Shown here: one piece after another, positions 48,434 through 60,300 of the stretch
Layout of the letters: every line of letters begins with the position of its first letter
How positions within the stretch are numbered: position 1 is the first letter of the stretch
DNA from: Juglans regia
Lineage: Eukaryota > Streptophyta > Magnoliopsida > Fagales > Juglandaceae
Reading direction: 5' to 3'
Length of the DNA stretch: 64,000 nucleotides
NCBI RefSeq assembly: GCF_001411555.2
Contig: NC_049901.1
Coordinates: 28,577,555-28,641,554, forward strand
Notes under the pieces: generated by a model
What the model saw: only the letters and a program-made list of their open reading frames with translations
Database searches by the model: none
Told to the model about the DNA's origin: nothing
Position numbers and translations under genes: made by a program

Positions 48434-50953
48434 ATCAAAGAGCTACTGGAACAAAATCTTCATCGCTTTGACGTTCTCCAACAACATTTGAAGGATTTTC
48501 GTGAGAATCACAATAAAATACACCATGTATTTCAACAGTCTTTGGACGAATTTGCTAACAACTTTGAGAATTTAAGCTATTTGGAGCTGGTTGGTACGAT
48601 GCAGGAGGAAGAAGATGAAGAACAAGCAACAAAAAATTCCTTGTCCGAGGGCATCTTTGAACAAAGTTACCTCTCTCAGATCCTGGTTAGTGATGATCCC
48701 TCTGCTCATCACCACCATATGCCTCATTTGTTATCCGAAGCCAAACGACATCGTCCCCAGTCCCTCCAAACCAAATATTTGATAGAGGTTGATGATGGAC
48801 AAATTTCAAGCTACCAAAAATTCAAAGCAAAAGCAAAAATGGGAATCAATGAAGAATTTCTGGACGACAAGATCAAGCGGATGAGAGATCTGTTCTCGAG
48901 ATTCTCCTTCACCACCATTTGGAAAATTCAAACCCAAGCTTCAAGCTCAGATTCTCAGATTTGGAATTTTTACCCTGGAGGAGTCACCACCATTTTTTTA
49001 TTCACAAGCTCCCAACTACGGAAAAGCAACCATTCCGCAGAAATGATAATACCTGCACGATCATTATATTCCATTCCCAAGTCCAATTCCAGTTATATTC
49101 TGTTCGAAACAAGATCGGCGTCCGCGACGCCCACTTCTGCTTCACCTCGGTTCGGAGTGAAGCTCTCTAAGGAAGCTCCTTTCAGCAATGATGACAGCAA
49201 GAGCTTTGAATTAGAGCTTGGGGCCTATAGTCATCTCCGCTTGGTGATATTTGACTACAATGGATTTGCTCTGATTGCGATGGTGGGAAAGAACTGCTTC
49301 GCCATTGCAAGCGACTGCAAACTCGGAGTTCAGTTACAAACCATCGCTACCGATTTCCAAAGGATTTACAAAATTAATGATCGTTTATTCCTTGATCTCT
49401 CCGGATTTTCCAGGGACGCTCAGACTTTATTTCAACAACTGGTGTTTCAGCACAAGCAGTATTAGCTTCGTGAAGGGAGAAACATGAAGCCTGAAACCTT
49501 TGCAAGCAGGGTCTCTGCTCTTCTCGATGAGAAAAGGTTTGGTCCATACTTCTTTCAGCTTGTGATTGCTGGATTGGGAGACGAAAACAAGCCTATCCTT
49601 GTCTTTTTCTCTGAAAGTTCCTTGGACTTTGATTATGTGGTTTTGCTGGGATGTGGTGCCATGGAAAACCCCCCACAAATTTTGAGAGGATTGTATGGAG
49701 GAACTGTTGTTGCCTTCGTGCTTCACATGAAAAAGGTAGTATGGGTACCTCAGGTATATGTGAAAATGCCAATGCGGAGTGTCGTGGGTTTGATCTTCAA
49801 GTGCTTGTTGCTTGGAGTGTGGTGCTTTTGCAATATGGCTTGTCAAGAGAAATTGGGAGAGATTATTGAAGAACTGGTGAAGATCAGGAAAGAGAGTGGC
49901 TGTGAGATTAGGATTTTGACTGACAAGTTGCAGGCATGTGCTGCCCCATCCGATGAGATGATCGAGATAGAAGGGAATGTGTTGGCTGTAAAGAAAGTGC
50001 TTGTTGCTATGTCTCGTCGTCTTCAAGATTGTCTGCCAATTGACAAGACAAGGGTGATTGGAAGCAAACCTGTAGAAGCAGTTTCCTATAAGATTTTTTT
50101 TGACCTCCATCTCGATCATCCTTCACATAGAGATTCAGGGCCACACAGTATGCTATACATCTCTATGAATTATGCTTCAGGAGTTCATCTGGTGTCAATA
50201 GAGGTCGAGAGGGCTTTTGCTTTGCAAACAAAATCACAGCTGCAGGATGTTATTTTTAAGTTGCTTTGTTCCACTGATAGGGCTGGAGGCGTGATTGGAA
50301 AAGGGGTTGCCATTATCAGGGCTCTTCAAAATGAGACAGGTGCTAATATAAGTATTGGAACTTCTATAGTCGAGTGTGATGAACGATTAGTTACCATTAC
50401 TACATTAGAGAATCCTGATTCACGATACTCACCAGCACAAAAGGCGGTGGTTCTTGTTTTCTCTAGATCTATAGAGGCAGGTATTGAGAAGGGGAAGTAT
50501 TCTGTATCAACCAAGGGGTCACCTGCTACTGTGTGGCTTGTAGTCCCCTCAAACCAAGTTGATTATTTGTTGGGAAAATGAGGTGCAATAAATTTGGAGA
50601 TGTGGAAGGTTACAAGTGCTGGCATACGAATAATGGGAGGTGAACATGTGCCAAAGTGTGTGTCAAATCACGTGGTGCATATTTCAGGAGAATTTTCAAA
50701 GGTGCAAGATGCATTGTATAATGTAACTAGTATATACAAGAACACCCTTGATGATGTTAGTATTATGAAACATGAAGTGGCTGTGGGTACAAAGAAAATC
50801 CTTGTTTTTGACCCAGGTGGTGGGACAATTGCGGGCAACGGTACCGCACCTTGTGGACAAGGTGCTTCTATGGGGGATGGTTTGTCACACGTCCGCAATA
50901 GAGATAGGAATGATCAAAGTCATAGTAGGCTTGGGTTGAGTAATAAGAATTAG
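48434..50953 (+). pseudogene. Chimeric captured gene: unknown N-terminal part, proteasome beta-3 (PBC), KH-domain protein
   Basis: A single reading frame runs through the element, broken only by TAG at 49463 and TGA at 50579. Segment 1 (to about 49240) is acidic and possibly coiled-coil (DVLQQHLKDFRENHNKIHHV) and is unrecognised. Segment 2 (49244-49612) matches 20S proteasome beta-3 from near its N-terminus: IFDYNG, MVGKNCFAIASD, LGVQLQTIATDFQRI, MKPETFASRVSALL, EKRFGPYF and IAGLGDENKP. The TAG replaces a conserved Gln codon. Segment 3 (about 49800-50790) matches a multi-KH RNA-binding protein of the HEN4/RCF3 type: IRKESGCEIRIL, APSDEMIEIEG, GGVIGKG, RALQNETGANISIG, SRYSPAQKAVVLVFSRSIE, then IRIMGGEHVPK. 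The KH loop reads GKGV instead of GKGG in one domain and contains the TGA in another, so normal function is lost. No intron was seen, as expected for cDNA capture. It lacks an ATG at the start of the open region. Confidence 0.82.
50872..50882 (+). other. Polypurine-like tract of the gene-capturing element
   Basis: GGGGGATGGTT directly precedes the TG of the right LTR at 50883. This is the expected plus-strand priming position. Confidence 0.55.
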
Positions 50954-51239
50954 TAATTGAGTTTATTTGCTTGAGTCTAGTTGAGTCGGGCCATTACCCA
51001 TTTATTGTTAGTTATATTTTGATTGGACTTTATGTTACCGTTGGAGTAAATGGCCAGTGGCCCAAGAGAGAAGTCATATATGTAGTAGAATGAGGGACTT
51101 GTGAGGGCATCCAGAATCATTAATGAAAATCTTTTCTATTCTCTTTTCTCTTGGAGGCTAGGTCAACCTCGAATCTGACCATTTTCTTTACATTTTCTCT
51201 CATATTTTCTAGTTATCCAAACACTACACATCAAGTGTG
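50883..51239 (+). repeat. 3' LTR of the gene-capturing element
   Basis: Starts TGTCACACGTCCGC. 50892-51187 is about 98% identical to 48108-48404. Similarity to the left copy fades after about 51190, so the exact end (somewhere before about 51240) is uncertain. Confidence 0.72.
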
Positions 51240-51680
51240 TTACAGATGACTCTTGATACGGGAGTGCAGGAAACCAAGGGGATGGAGGCTGGGCTTGCGA
51301 TTCTAAGGTGGTGCGGCGGCTTGTTTTTGGGCAGTAGTTTTAATAGCATGAAATAAAATGTGTCTATAAATATATGTGAGGTGAAACTCTACAGAGCCAA
51401 GAGAGAGACGTGTGTGCAGATGTGTCGTTTGTGTGCATGGAGTGGATGAGAGGAAAACTTACGGGAATTAAGAAATAAAGACGAAAAGAGAAGAAAACAA
51501 AATAAAACATGCGGGAAAAAAATAAACGTGTGAAGAAAAAAAAATAAAACAAAAAAAAATAAAACAAAATAAATAAATAAAATTGAGCTTGATTGGGTTC
51601 GGGTTTTACATAATCCATAATCAAATAATATCCAAAAGAAATATGAATGGGATTTCTTATCGAAAATCCGGGATGTCACA
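51240..51680 (-). repeat. Tekay/Del-like LTR, right part (continues 46091-48098)
   Basis: Ends AAAATCCGGGATGTCACA, which on the - strand is a TGTGACATCCCGG start typical of these LTRs. AT-rich AAATAAA runs and an AGAGAGACGTG word near 51401 match the corresponding part of the 11011 solo LTR (about 13658-13720). Confidence 0.6.
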
Positions 51681-52338
51681 GGGTTTCAATTGATTCCAAA
51701 TGTTTAAGGTCTTTCTAGGGTTGAAACCCTTTTTGGTTTGACACAAATTGGATGGTTGGATGGAATAGGGTTTTTGCTTAGGTGACATGATCACAAAGCA
51801 TGCTTTCCTTTATTTATTTATTTATTTTTTTTTATTTTTATTTTTTTTTATCTCATGGTACTTCTTGGTGCCAAGTGTCTAATACCATTCACCAATTATA
51901 GTTAAGATCTTCCCAAGTGTCAAGATAAAACTTCCCAAATCTAATTTGGACATTCCACATTGTGATTTTTAAAACACTACTTTTACGGGCTACTATCGAG
52001 GTTACTATTCACTAAGAAAAAGTGAAAAATAAACTTTGCATGTTGAAATCATAAATAATAATACTAACCTTAGAGTGCAAATTGTTTATTAAAATTCAAG
52101 TCTGAAGGGCCTCGAAATAATTTCGAACAAGAGTTTTGTCCAAAAATCAAAAAAGTCCTCTAGGTCCAATGGCACAGACCATATCTCCTCGCCTTTTTGG
52201 CACCATATTGAGTGGCAATACTGACTATGCTGACAAACTAAAATCTACGTGATTGGGTCAATTTGTGAAAACATTCAGATTTTCATGAGGTTCCTAAAGC
52301 CTAAATAAACTCATCCCTTAAATTTTTGACTGGCTGTT
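51681..52338 (-). repeat. LTR fragment of a Tekay-like element
   Basis: On the - strand it starts TGTAACAGCCAGTC at 52338, directly after the remnant of a Tekay pol gene in the same orientation, so it is probably the start of that element's 3' LTR. Its other end is lost at the junction near 51680. Confidence 0.5.
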
Positions 52339-53661
52339 ACATCCTCCCCACCTAAAAAGAAAAGGATTTTGTCCCCAAAATCGATGCAAGTACTAAAAGA
52401 ACCATACCAAACAAAGGAGAAGATGCTGCTCACCAAGCCTATTTTCCCTCATTGGATGTATTGTTGATGGTTGGTGTGGTTGGGGGTGAGTCGATGTCAA
52501 TTGGCATAACGTGTTTTGGCAAGTAGTACAATGCATCATCATCTGAATCATATGCCATGTTTCCAAATAGTTCGGGACCAAAGTGTTGCTTGACCACCTC
52601 GTCGTTGCTATCTGGTACGTGACCTTCCACGAGGAGTTGTCCTTGGTGAGTAGATGACATAGATGACCCTAACATCACGAGTTTAAGATTGGTCGCTGTA
52701 ACATATTCTTCTACCACTCAATTGGATTTGGCTCCATCCCATGCCATCTTTGCTTTGAAACTATCCCGACCCATCCAAGTGGTTAGGTGTAGAGGCGAGT
52801 AACATTCTTCATGAGGTAACGTTCCTGGTGCTCCATATTTTTCCAATAACGGCTATCTCCTTATTCAATTCAGCATGTAGCCTCCTACGGTGCTCCTCTC
52901 TCATTTTGTGCACTCGTTGTGCAGAAATTGTTGATCTGAATCAAAACATATACTTTATTTGATATCCAAGCAAATGAAGTACAATGACCAACTTATACAA
53001 AACCACTTTGTACATAAGTGAATACAACAACATCAGCTGAGTTGAGAGCAAAACAAAACAAGACTGGATTAGATTCCAAACAACTAGGGGTACTTAGCTT
53101 GCATATCAACTTCTTTCTCTCAAGTCACTTCCTGAACATTATGATTTTTCCAAAGTACTTTGACCAATGGAATCTTGCAGTTTTGTAACTGTTTTTCCTT
53201 CCAATAAATGACTTGTACTTGCTTTTCTTAGTAGGTCAAGTTGGATTGCAAATGTGCGCTATCATGGTCTACATCTGGTGGTGTCTGATTCCTAAAACTC
53301 TTTTTCAATGAGGAGACATGAAATACATTATGGATCCCATGGAACCTAGTTGGTGACTCCAGACGGTACACAACTGCTCCCACCATTCCACTATCTCATA
53401 GGGTCCTACATATCTTGGACTTAACTTGCCTGTGACACTGAATCTACTTACTCCTCTCATGGGAGATACTTTCACGTAAACCCAATCTTCGACTTCAAAC
53501 TCTATATTCCTCCTTTGGTTGTCAACATAGCTTTTTTGTTGACTTTGTGATGTTTTCATCCTTTCTTCGATTGTGTGGACTTGATCCTTTTTCTCTTGAA
53601 GGATTTTTGGTCCAATTACCTTACTCTCTCCTATGTTGTCCCAATATAGAGGGAAATACAC
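52339..53661 (-). pseudogene. Tekay-type integrase C-terminus and chromodomain remnant
   Basis: The - strand frame 53661-53305 encodes PLYWDNIGE, VIGPKILQEK, MKTSQSQQKSYVDNQRR, FEVEDWVYVKVSPMRGVSRF and GKLSPRYVGPYEI, the hallmark C-terminal integrase block of Del/Tekay chromoviruses. Downstream (to about 53090), with frame changes, lies chromodomain-like sequence (IPLVKVLWKNHNV). The rest of pol is missing: beyond 53661 the sequence switches to LTR-like DNA. From 53090 down to 52339 there is a weakly open acidic frame (52717-52439) that I do not recognise. Confidence 0.8.
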
Positions 53662-55900
53662 TTTCTGTCATACAAGGTTTCATAGGGTTACACAATAATC
53701 TGACAGTAAGTTAGAAACTAACTTACATTGATCATAGTGTGACAAATTAAAATGCACAAAATAAGAGAAACTATAAGGAGAGATTTTTAAAAATCGAAAA
53801 CTCCTCACTAACAGTTTAAAAACATAAAAATACTAACTCAGAGTAAAATTATCATTTTACCCCTCTACATGTGGGGAAATGACAATTTACCCATAACTTA
53901 AGGATTTCACATCCTAATTCCAAAACCCACCAAAATTTATATTCCTTGTGTAAATTTTGTCCTAAATCAAAATATCTAATTAGAAAAATGTAAAACACAT
54001 TACAATTAGGTCAAACATGCATGGGCCGAAACATGCATAGGCCAAAACCTTTCATTTTTGTTGCAATTCTATCAAATCTCATTTCTCATGCTTAAACCAA
54101 AATATTATGACATAAAAATCGTATCGTATGCTGAAATAGCATACGAAAACAACCAACAAAAATCAGATCATAAAAATCAGAAATTGCTTCAACACAAAAC
54201 TTCAGGTTTTTAACCTTAAGCACAACCCATGATGTTCAAGGCTTTATCTCTTTTCAAAACAACTCCAAGAACTCCAAAAGTTCAATCCATACATTCATAA
54301 TACATTTCTAAGAATTATCATGCTTTGAATCATCAAGTCAAAACCACAAAAGTCACAAAATCCAACTCAAAACATTCGACCATCACACTTTCACCAAAAC
54401 TGCAATCTATGTGACTTGGTTTAGATCAAACCACTAGATCTGAAACATAACATGAAACAAATCCCAATTGAACAAAATTATATGGTTAATAATCAAGTCT
54501 TAAAATATATCTAAGATCAAACCTAAGATCACATGGAAAAATATGGATCAAAACATGGATCTACCCGGAAACTTCAAATATAAGACACATCCGAACCTTG
54601 TCATATATAAAAATTCAAATCTTTAAAACCAACATCATAAGTCCTCAAACTAACATCCTAACATGTAAATAAAAGTCCTAGGAACATCATATGTGAATTT
54701 TAAAACCATTGGAGCATGATTTCTCATCAAGAGATACAAGCTTATAACATGCAAAGAGCCTTCATAAAACTTATAGATTATCATGTTAACTATAATCCAT
54801 AAAAATATCAGGCCAATATCTTGTCAAGAAAACCATAAAAGAATAAAAGAATCACACACTGTCCTGTTTATCGCCCAAAATGACCTTTTCATGCTTAAAC
54901 AAGCTTTTCACCCATCAAATGACCATAAACATTAATACCAAATCTACCAACAGAAACTAGACTTGAATAGAAACAACTTATATGAAGGGTACTTTGTGAG
55001 AAAAAAACTTAAAATAGCTTTTAAAAGTTGAGTAAGTTAAGTTAGAAAAATTGTCCGAGAGCTCCTCTAGTTTTCTCTCCAAGAAAGGTTTGAAAAGTGA
55101 CCAACTACAAGGAGAATTAACATGGAAGACACTCTAATCATTACAAATTTTCCAAATTCCATCTCATCTAATCTAAACATTACAGTTTTTCCAAATTCCC
55201 ACACAAAATAAAATAAACAATTCAACATTTTCAAATCCAAAAAAAAACAAAATACTAATATTAAAAAAATATATTCTAACACTTTTTATTCAACTTTTAA
55301 CTTTCATCTCATCTCATCTGCAAAACAAATGAGGCGTAAAAATCTGGAGGGGTGATAAGAGGTGTGTGAAAGGCACTTTGAGTGATGGGACGTTAGCCAA
55401 AACGAGGGGCAAAACCATCCCATGGTTGTCTGCCAACGGCTGCTGTGTGAGAGGGAGGGGTGAGGTGGCTCTTGGCCTTCCCATCAATCACTGTTTGGGG
55501 CTGCTTTAGGCTGTGAAATGATTGCCATGGCAGGAGAAAACTTCCTCCACAAGCCTTGCCTTGGTGGCAAAATTTCATGGGCCTTAACCGAGTAGGCTTT
55601 CTTTTAGGGTTTCAATGGGGTTTGGTTGGGGTTTGAGTTGTTATTAAGCTCAAATCCAATTTTTCTTGGCCTAATAAAATTACCAAGGTTTTAGTTGGGA
55701 CTCATCTGCTTAGACTCACCTCATCTGCACGGGTTATAAAAAAGGAAGAAGAAAGGAACAAGAGAGAGACAAATAGTAGCGGGCAAGAATCAGTTGTAGC
55801 AGCTAAACACTCTGGTTTGTCTTCCTCAAAACTTATGTGAATATGTTTTACTAACATAGTTATTTGCTGTGGTGTGAAATATCAATTGTACGGCCTAACA
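53662..55900 (-). repeat. LTR-like region, copy B5, with embedded MITE
   Basis: Carries the perfect palindrome GTAAGTTAG-AAA-CTAACTTAC at 53705-53725, seen in the other B copies. It otherwise consists of AT-rich sequence without genes. The interior from about 55145 is a MITE. A TATA-like sequence (TTATAAAAAAGG, + strand) lies at about 55735. Boundaries are poor. Confidence 0.45.
55145..55342. mobile_element. MITE, inverted copy of 20780-20981
   Basis: Aligned to the reverse complement of the first copy along most of its length (AAACAATTCAACATTTTCAAA, ACTAATATTAAAAAAATA, TTTCATCTCATCTCATCTG). The right end is CAAAACAAATGAGG. The left terminal repeat is not clear. Confidence 0.65.
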
Positions 55901-55939
55901 CAATATCTCCATCAACGAAATCTCCATCAATTACTTGCC

Positions 55940-57385
55940 TCTCCGCGAGTCACCAAAGGGACGAGTCATGCCAGAGGCTGCTCTATCCCTTCCATAGAGG
56001 AGTGTGAGTCATCCTTTGGCTACCTGAATATGAAGACTTGCATTCCTTGTGAGCGTTAATAGGTGGGAGCGAGTCCAATGATAGATTGCTCGAAAAACGT
56101 ACCTCTCACGGGACCAAAGGGATGAGTGTAATGCCTAAGGTTGTTCGACCCCTCTCATGATGGAGTGCTAGTCCAGCCCTCCCGGTGGCCCGAAGGCTTA
56201 TCCCAACCTCTGCCTTGACGAAGTGTGTGTTCAGTGCCAGCCTGACCCAAACTTACCCTTCCCTACGATGTCAATGAGCAGGAGCGAGTCTAGTTCCAAA
56301 CTGCCTGAACAACTTACCTCCCCACGAAGGATGATAGGTGAGCAAGCGGCTCAACCTCCTAGTTTGGGAAAGTGGGACCAACCCCCCGTTAGCCTAAAAA
56401 CTTACCCGATCCCCATCACGACGAAGGAGCAGACTAGCCACATCACTGTCCAAATTACCTCCCCAGCAGGGAACCAGAGGTAAAGGTAGGCCTAAAGGTT
56501 TCTGTATCCCTCGTGCGGCAGAGTGTGGGTCAGTTCTCAAATACCTAAAGGCAAAGACATACCTTCTCTGCGACGTCAATGGGCAGGAGCGGGTCGAGTC
56601 TTAAATTGCCTGAACAACCTACATCCCTGCGGGACCAGAAGGGTAGGCCGAGCCAAAGGCCACCTTGTCTCTCCTATATAAGAGAGTGGGTCCAGCCTCC
56701 GAGCTACCCAAATACCTACACCAATCGCGATCACGGTGAAGAGCGGACCAACCTCGCAGCCGTCCAAAGAAGTTACCTCCTCGTGGGACTAAAGGGGCTA
56801 GTTGGTTTGAGGCATCTCGACCTCTCCTCGATGGAGTGCGGGCCAAGTCTTTCGACTGCCTGAATACTACACCTAGGAATGAGAGTAGCAACAACAGGAT
56901 AAAAAGTGGACCAACCACATCGCTGCTCGAATTGTTATATCCCTAAATGGACTAAAGGGGCAAGCTTGGCCTAAGGAATCTTGACCCCTCCCATGGTGGA
57001 GAGCGAGTCTAGTCTTCTGGCTGACTACTCGAACTACACCTGGGACGTCATCTCCTGCAACGGAAATATCTCTTGTAGCAGAACATCATCTCTTGCTTAC
57101 CTTCCCATAAGGGTCAACAGGCAGGTCCAGCCTTAAGGCGGCCCGGCCTGCCTCACGGGGAAGTGCGAGTTCAGTCTTTCGACTGCCAAACATTACTGTC
57201 GAGATAGCATAGCATGGTCGGACATCTTCCACTTATCTTCTTGTGAGGGTCAACAGGTGAGTCCATCCTTAAGGCAGCCCGGTTTGCCTCGCGGCAAAGT
57301 GCGGGTTTAGTCTTTCGATTGCCTGACATTACTTTTGAGACAACATCCCCTCCAGCAAGCGCCGAGCCTCTGATCTTCACTGCAC
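55940..57385 (+). repeat. Degenerate tandem array of a second Tat-like 3' region
   Basis: Repeating words such as GGGTCAACAGG(C/T)(G/A)AGTCC, CCTTAAGGC(G/A)GCCCGG and GTGCG(A/G)GTT(C/T)AGTCTTTCGA(C/T)TGCC recur. The clearest period is about 136 bp (57111 and 57247). Earlier units are more diverged, with periods of roughly 150-200 bp. The vocabulary overlaps that of the array at 36560, suggesting a related element. Confidence 0.65.
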
Positions 57386-60300
57386 ACCTGGGCAATGATG
57401 TAAGTTTGAGAATATAGGAATGCTAGTGGGGCCACAAGGGGTGAGATTTTCATGAAATCTTAGTAAGTTAACAATCAACTTGCACAAAGATAAATTATGC
57501 ATGAAGAATGATAAATATGAAATGCATAAAAATGTGCGTGTCTCCCATCCAGATTCTTCAACTTTTTCAGAAAAACGGAGACACATATTTTCATTCAGAT
57601 GACATTTTTATCTCATTTGTCAAAATTATATTTCCATCATAACATTTCATCATTATTAGCAATTCATAATTAATCGTAATGTGTGGTATCGTCACAGTTC
57701 CGCATGTGCACTGTGAGTACCTACTGGTGACCGTAGTACAACTCACGTTAAAACTACATTATCTGTAGATTCATTCTCAATGCATTGGTAATATAATATA
57801 ACATCATAAAAATTCGACTTCGTTCCATCGTTCTTTAAAAAGAACCCATTTGAAACCCGTTGACTGTTATTCATCAACCCAGGAGTTACCATTCCATTCT
57901 TAAACACTCTAGAGTAGACAAAGGAGTTCCACTAGGATAATTCTCCACCCTAGCCTTTGAGGTTGTGACAAAAATATTTTCATGCTATGTTGAAAATGTG
58001 TTTCATGACATGTGCATATGTAGTAAGATTTTCATGTTAAAATGACATTTGTAAATGCAATATGCTAAATTGGTGGAAATATCAAGTCATATAAGTATGC
58101 ACTCAATGTATCATATAACATGATATTTTGTACTCAAAATGATAATTGAAACCTGAATGATGCATTTATCAATAAATCATAAATAATCTATCAAGCTGTA
58201 AGTTGGAGGCTAACTTACAAACTTCTTGAGTTTTCGAAAAAGGTCGTAGTGGCTGAAATCAAATTCATACTAACTTAGAATTAATACTACTATGGACGAG
58301 GTTCATAGACAAAGGCTTCAAAAATGGGTATTTACATTTCAACCATTAAGGCCCTCAATTCTCACATTTCAACTATTGATTCCTATGAATGCTTGCATAT
58401 GAAATTCTCTTTAGTCCCAAATAATCACTATAGTCCTTAATCATATGATAAAGGCCAATTTTTTGGTGAGCAAGTTCATCCCAACACTTAATCATGGCTA
58501 AAAAACCAAAATTTTCAACAATCCTCCATTAATCAAGTTTGATGCTCCTAGTGTAAATCACAAAGGCATGCTTCAAAACTCACCAAAGACATGTATTTTC
58601 ATTTTTATCCCATCCATAAGGTTTTCTAAACGCTTAATCATCAAGCCTAGGTGGAATAAAAAATCCAGGCATGTTTTGATGATCAAAACAAGATAGAATT
58701 AAAACCTATCATGACATGCTTCTAATAAAAAATAAAACATTCCATGATCATTCTAAGACATGAATAAATCATATCAAAACATACTTAAGACATACCATAC
58801 CTAAATTTCCACTTAAAACAGTTTAACCACTTAAATTAACGATAATGAACCCAGTTTTGAATTAAGCATGATATCATTTTCTAAATTCAACCAAAAATAC
58901 TCCAACACTTAAAAACTTAACTTGACATGTAAAATAAGATCAAGGTCAAGAAAAACTACAAAACTTCGTGGCCTACTCAAGTTCCTAGCTCAAGACCTCT
59001 CAAGAACACTCAAACTTGCTCACTCTTGGATTCTCTCAAAACTAAGGGGGGAAGATTGCTCTCTATGCTCAAGGGGGAGTTGGAGATGAGGTGTTGAGGA
59101 AATGAGGGGGTGAAGGGGCCTTTTATTGGCAGCCAAAGTGAGGGGTTAAGGGGCCTTTTATAGGCAGCTAAAGTGAGGGGACGTTGGCCTTGGTTCATAG
59201 TGATTGGTGGAGGTGGGCTGTGGTGAAGGGCTGGTACTTTTAGACTTGCATTCATCAGGTTGTGTCACCTTGTATAGGGGGAATAGTGGCCTGAAACCAC
59301 CATGATTTCTTCCCTACAATGGCTACATTACTCTTGTGGAGGGTGGTCAAGTTGTGGGGTAGAAGAGAGATGACGGAAACCACCAAAACCACCCAAGGGG
59401 CTGACGGGTTCAAATGGTTTTTTTCTTTGGCAGATTTTGATCATCACTTTGCTTATCCTCTTTGACTCGTCCTGAAGGCTGTATTGTGTAGAGGAAAGGT
59501 CATTTCTTGAAGACTTTTTTAGGTGGTAGAAGATGGATGGTTGGCTGCTAAGTGAATCGTGGTGGTGCAGCTCATGAAGGTGATGCAAAGGGAAGTGGTT
59601 TCCGAGTGGAGTGGCTTTGGATACCTTCGGTTTTGTGTCTTCTTTGGGTAGGAAAAGTGAGTCAAATGGTCATGATGACCGTGAGGACTTGTTGGGGATT
59701 GGGTGGTGCTGGTGGTGGCTCAACCATGGTAGGTGGTTGGTTGAAACTCATCCCAACCGGTTCTCACTCAACAATTCCCTAGTGCAATTTGGTTTTTGGT
59801 TAAGGACTTGGTTCTTTAAACCAATTTCATCCAAAGCTCATTCTAGGTTTAAAGGGGTTGTAAGAGGTTCCTAAGAACCATATTACCCCTAAGAAAAGGC
59901 ACAAAAATATTGAACTTAAAGGCAAAACAGTCCATGTACTCAAAGGGCATACATATGTGTCAATTGGTGTAGTTTTGGGGTTTGATATGTCATTTCCTCT
60001 AATGACATGTGTAAAGGCTTACCTAGGGTTTTAGTATGGTCTAAGAGTGATGCAATTGAGTACTAAGATAGAAGAATTTCAGATCAAAAGGTTAAGGAAA
60101 GATTGAGAATGAAATTAAGCTTCAAAGTAGGGTTTAAAGATCACTAATCTTGGGTAAGTTGATTAATGGTCTTAACCAATTTTTAAACTCAATTTGGGTA
60201 CTTAGGGTTTGACATGGGCTTAAGGAAACCCATGGTATGTTCATTGGGCTTTCAACTTGAAGTGTAAAAATAGAAGATAAGGCTTTTGGGCCTTGATGGC

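Larger units (their letters stand above)
48099..51239 (+). mobile_element. LTR retroelement carrying fused host-gene fragments
   Basis: Two direct repeats (48108-48404 and 50892-51187) differ at only about six of 297 positions. TG starts are at 48099 and 50883. Just left of the right copy is a G-rich polypurine-like tract (GGGGGATGG, 50872-50880). Just right of the left copy is ATATCAAAGAGCTAC, which resembles the initiator-tRNA primer-binding site. These signs define an LTR retroelement in + orientation. Its interior has no gag or pol motif. Instead it encodes proteasome beta-3 and KH-domain sequence. It is therefore a non-autonomous element with captured host transcripts. The right end and target duplication are not resolved. 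Confidence 0.78.

Noticed and set aside
49244..50790. A functional host KH or proteasome gene
   Set aside because: Fragments are partial, fused, carry two stops, lack introns and lie between LTRs.
48094..51316. TGCGG at 48094-48098 and 51312-51316 as target duplication of the capture element
   Set aside because: The right copy would require a much longer 3' LTR than the left repeat supports and would not end in CA; likely chance.
46086..51685. Target duplication for the LTR spanning 46091-51680
   Set aside because: Flanks are TAACC and GGGTT and do not match, so simple insertion of this LTR is not claimed.
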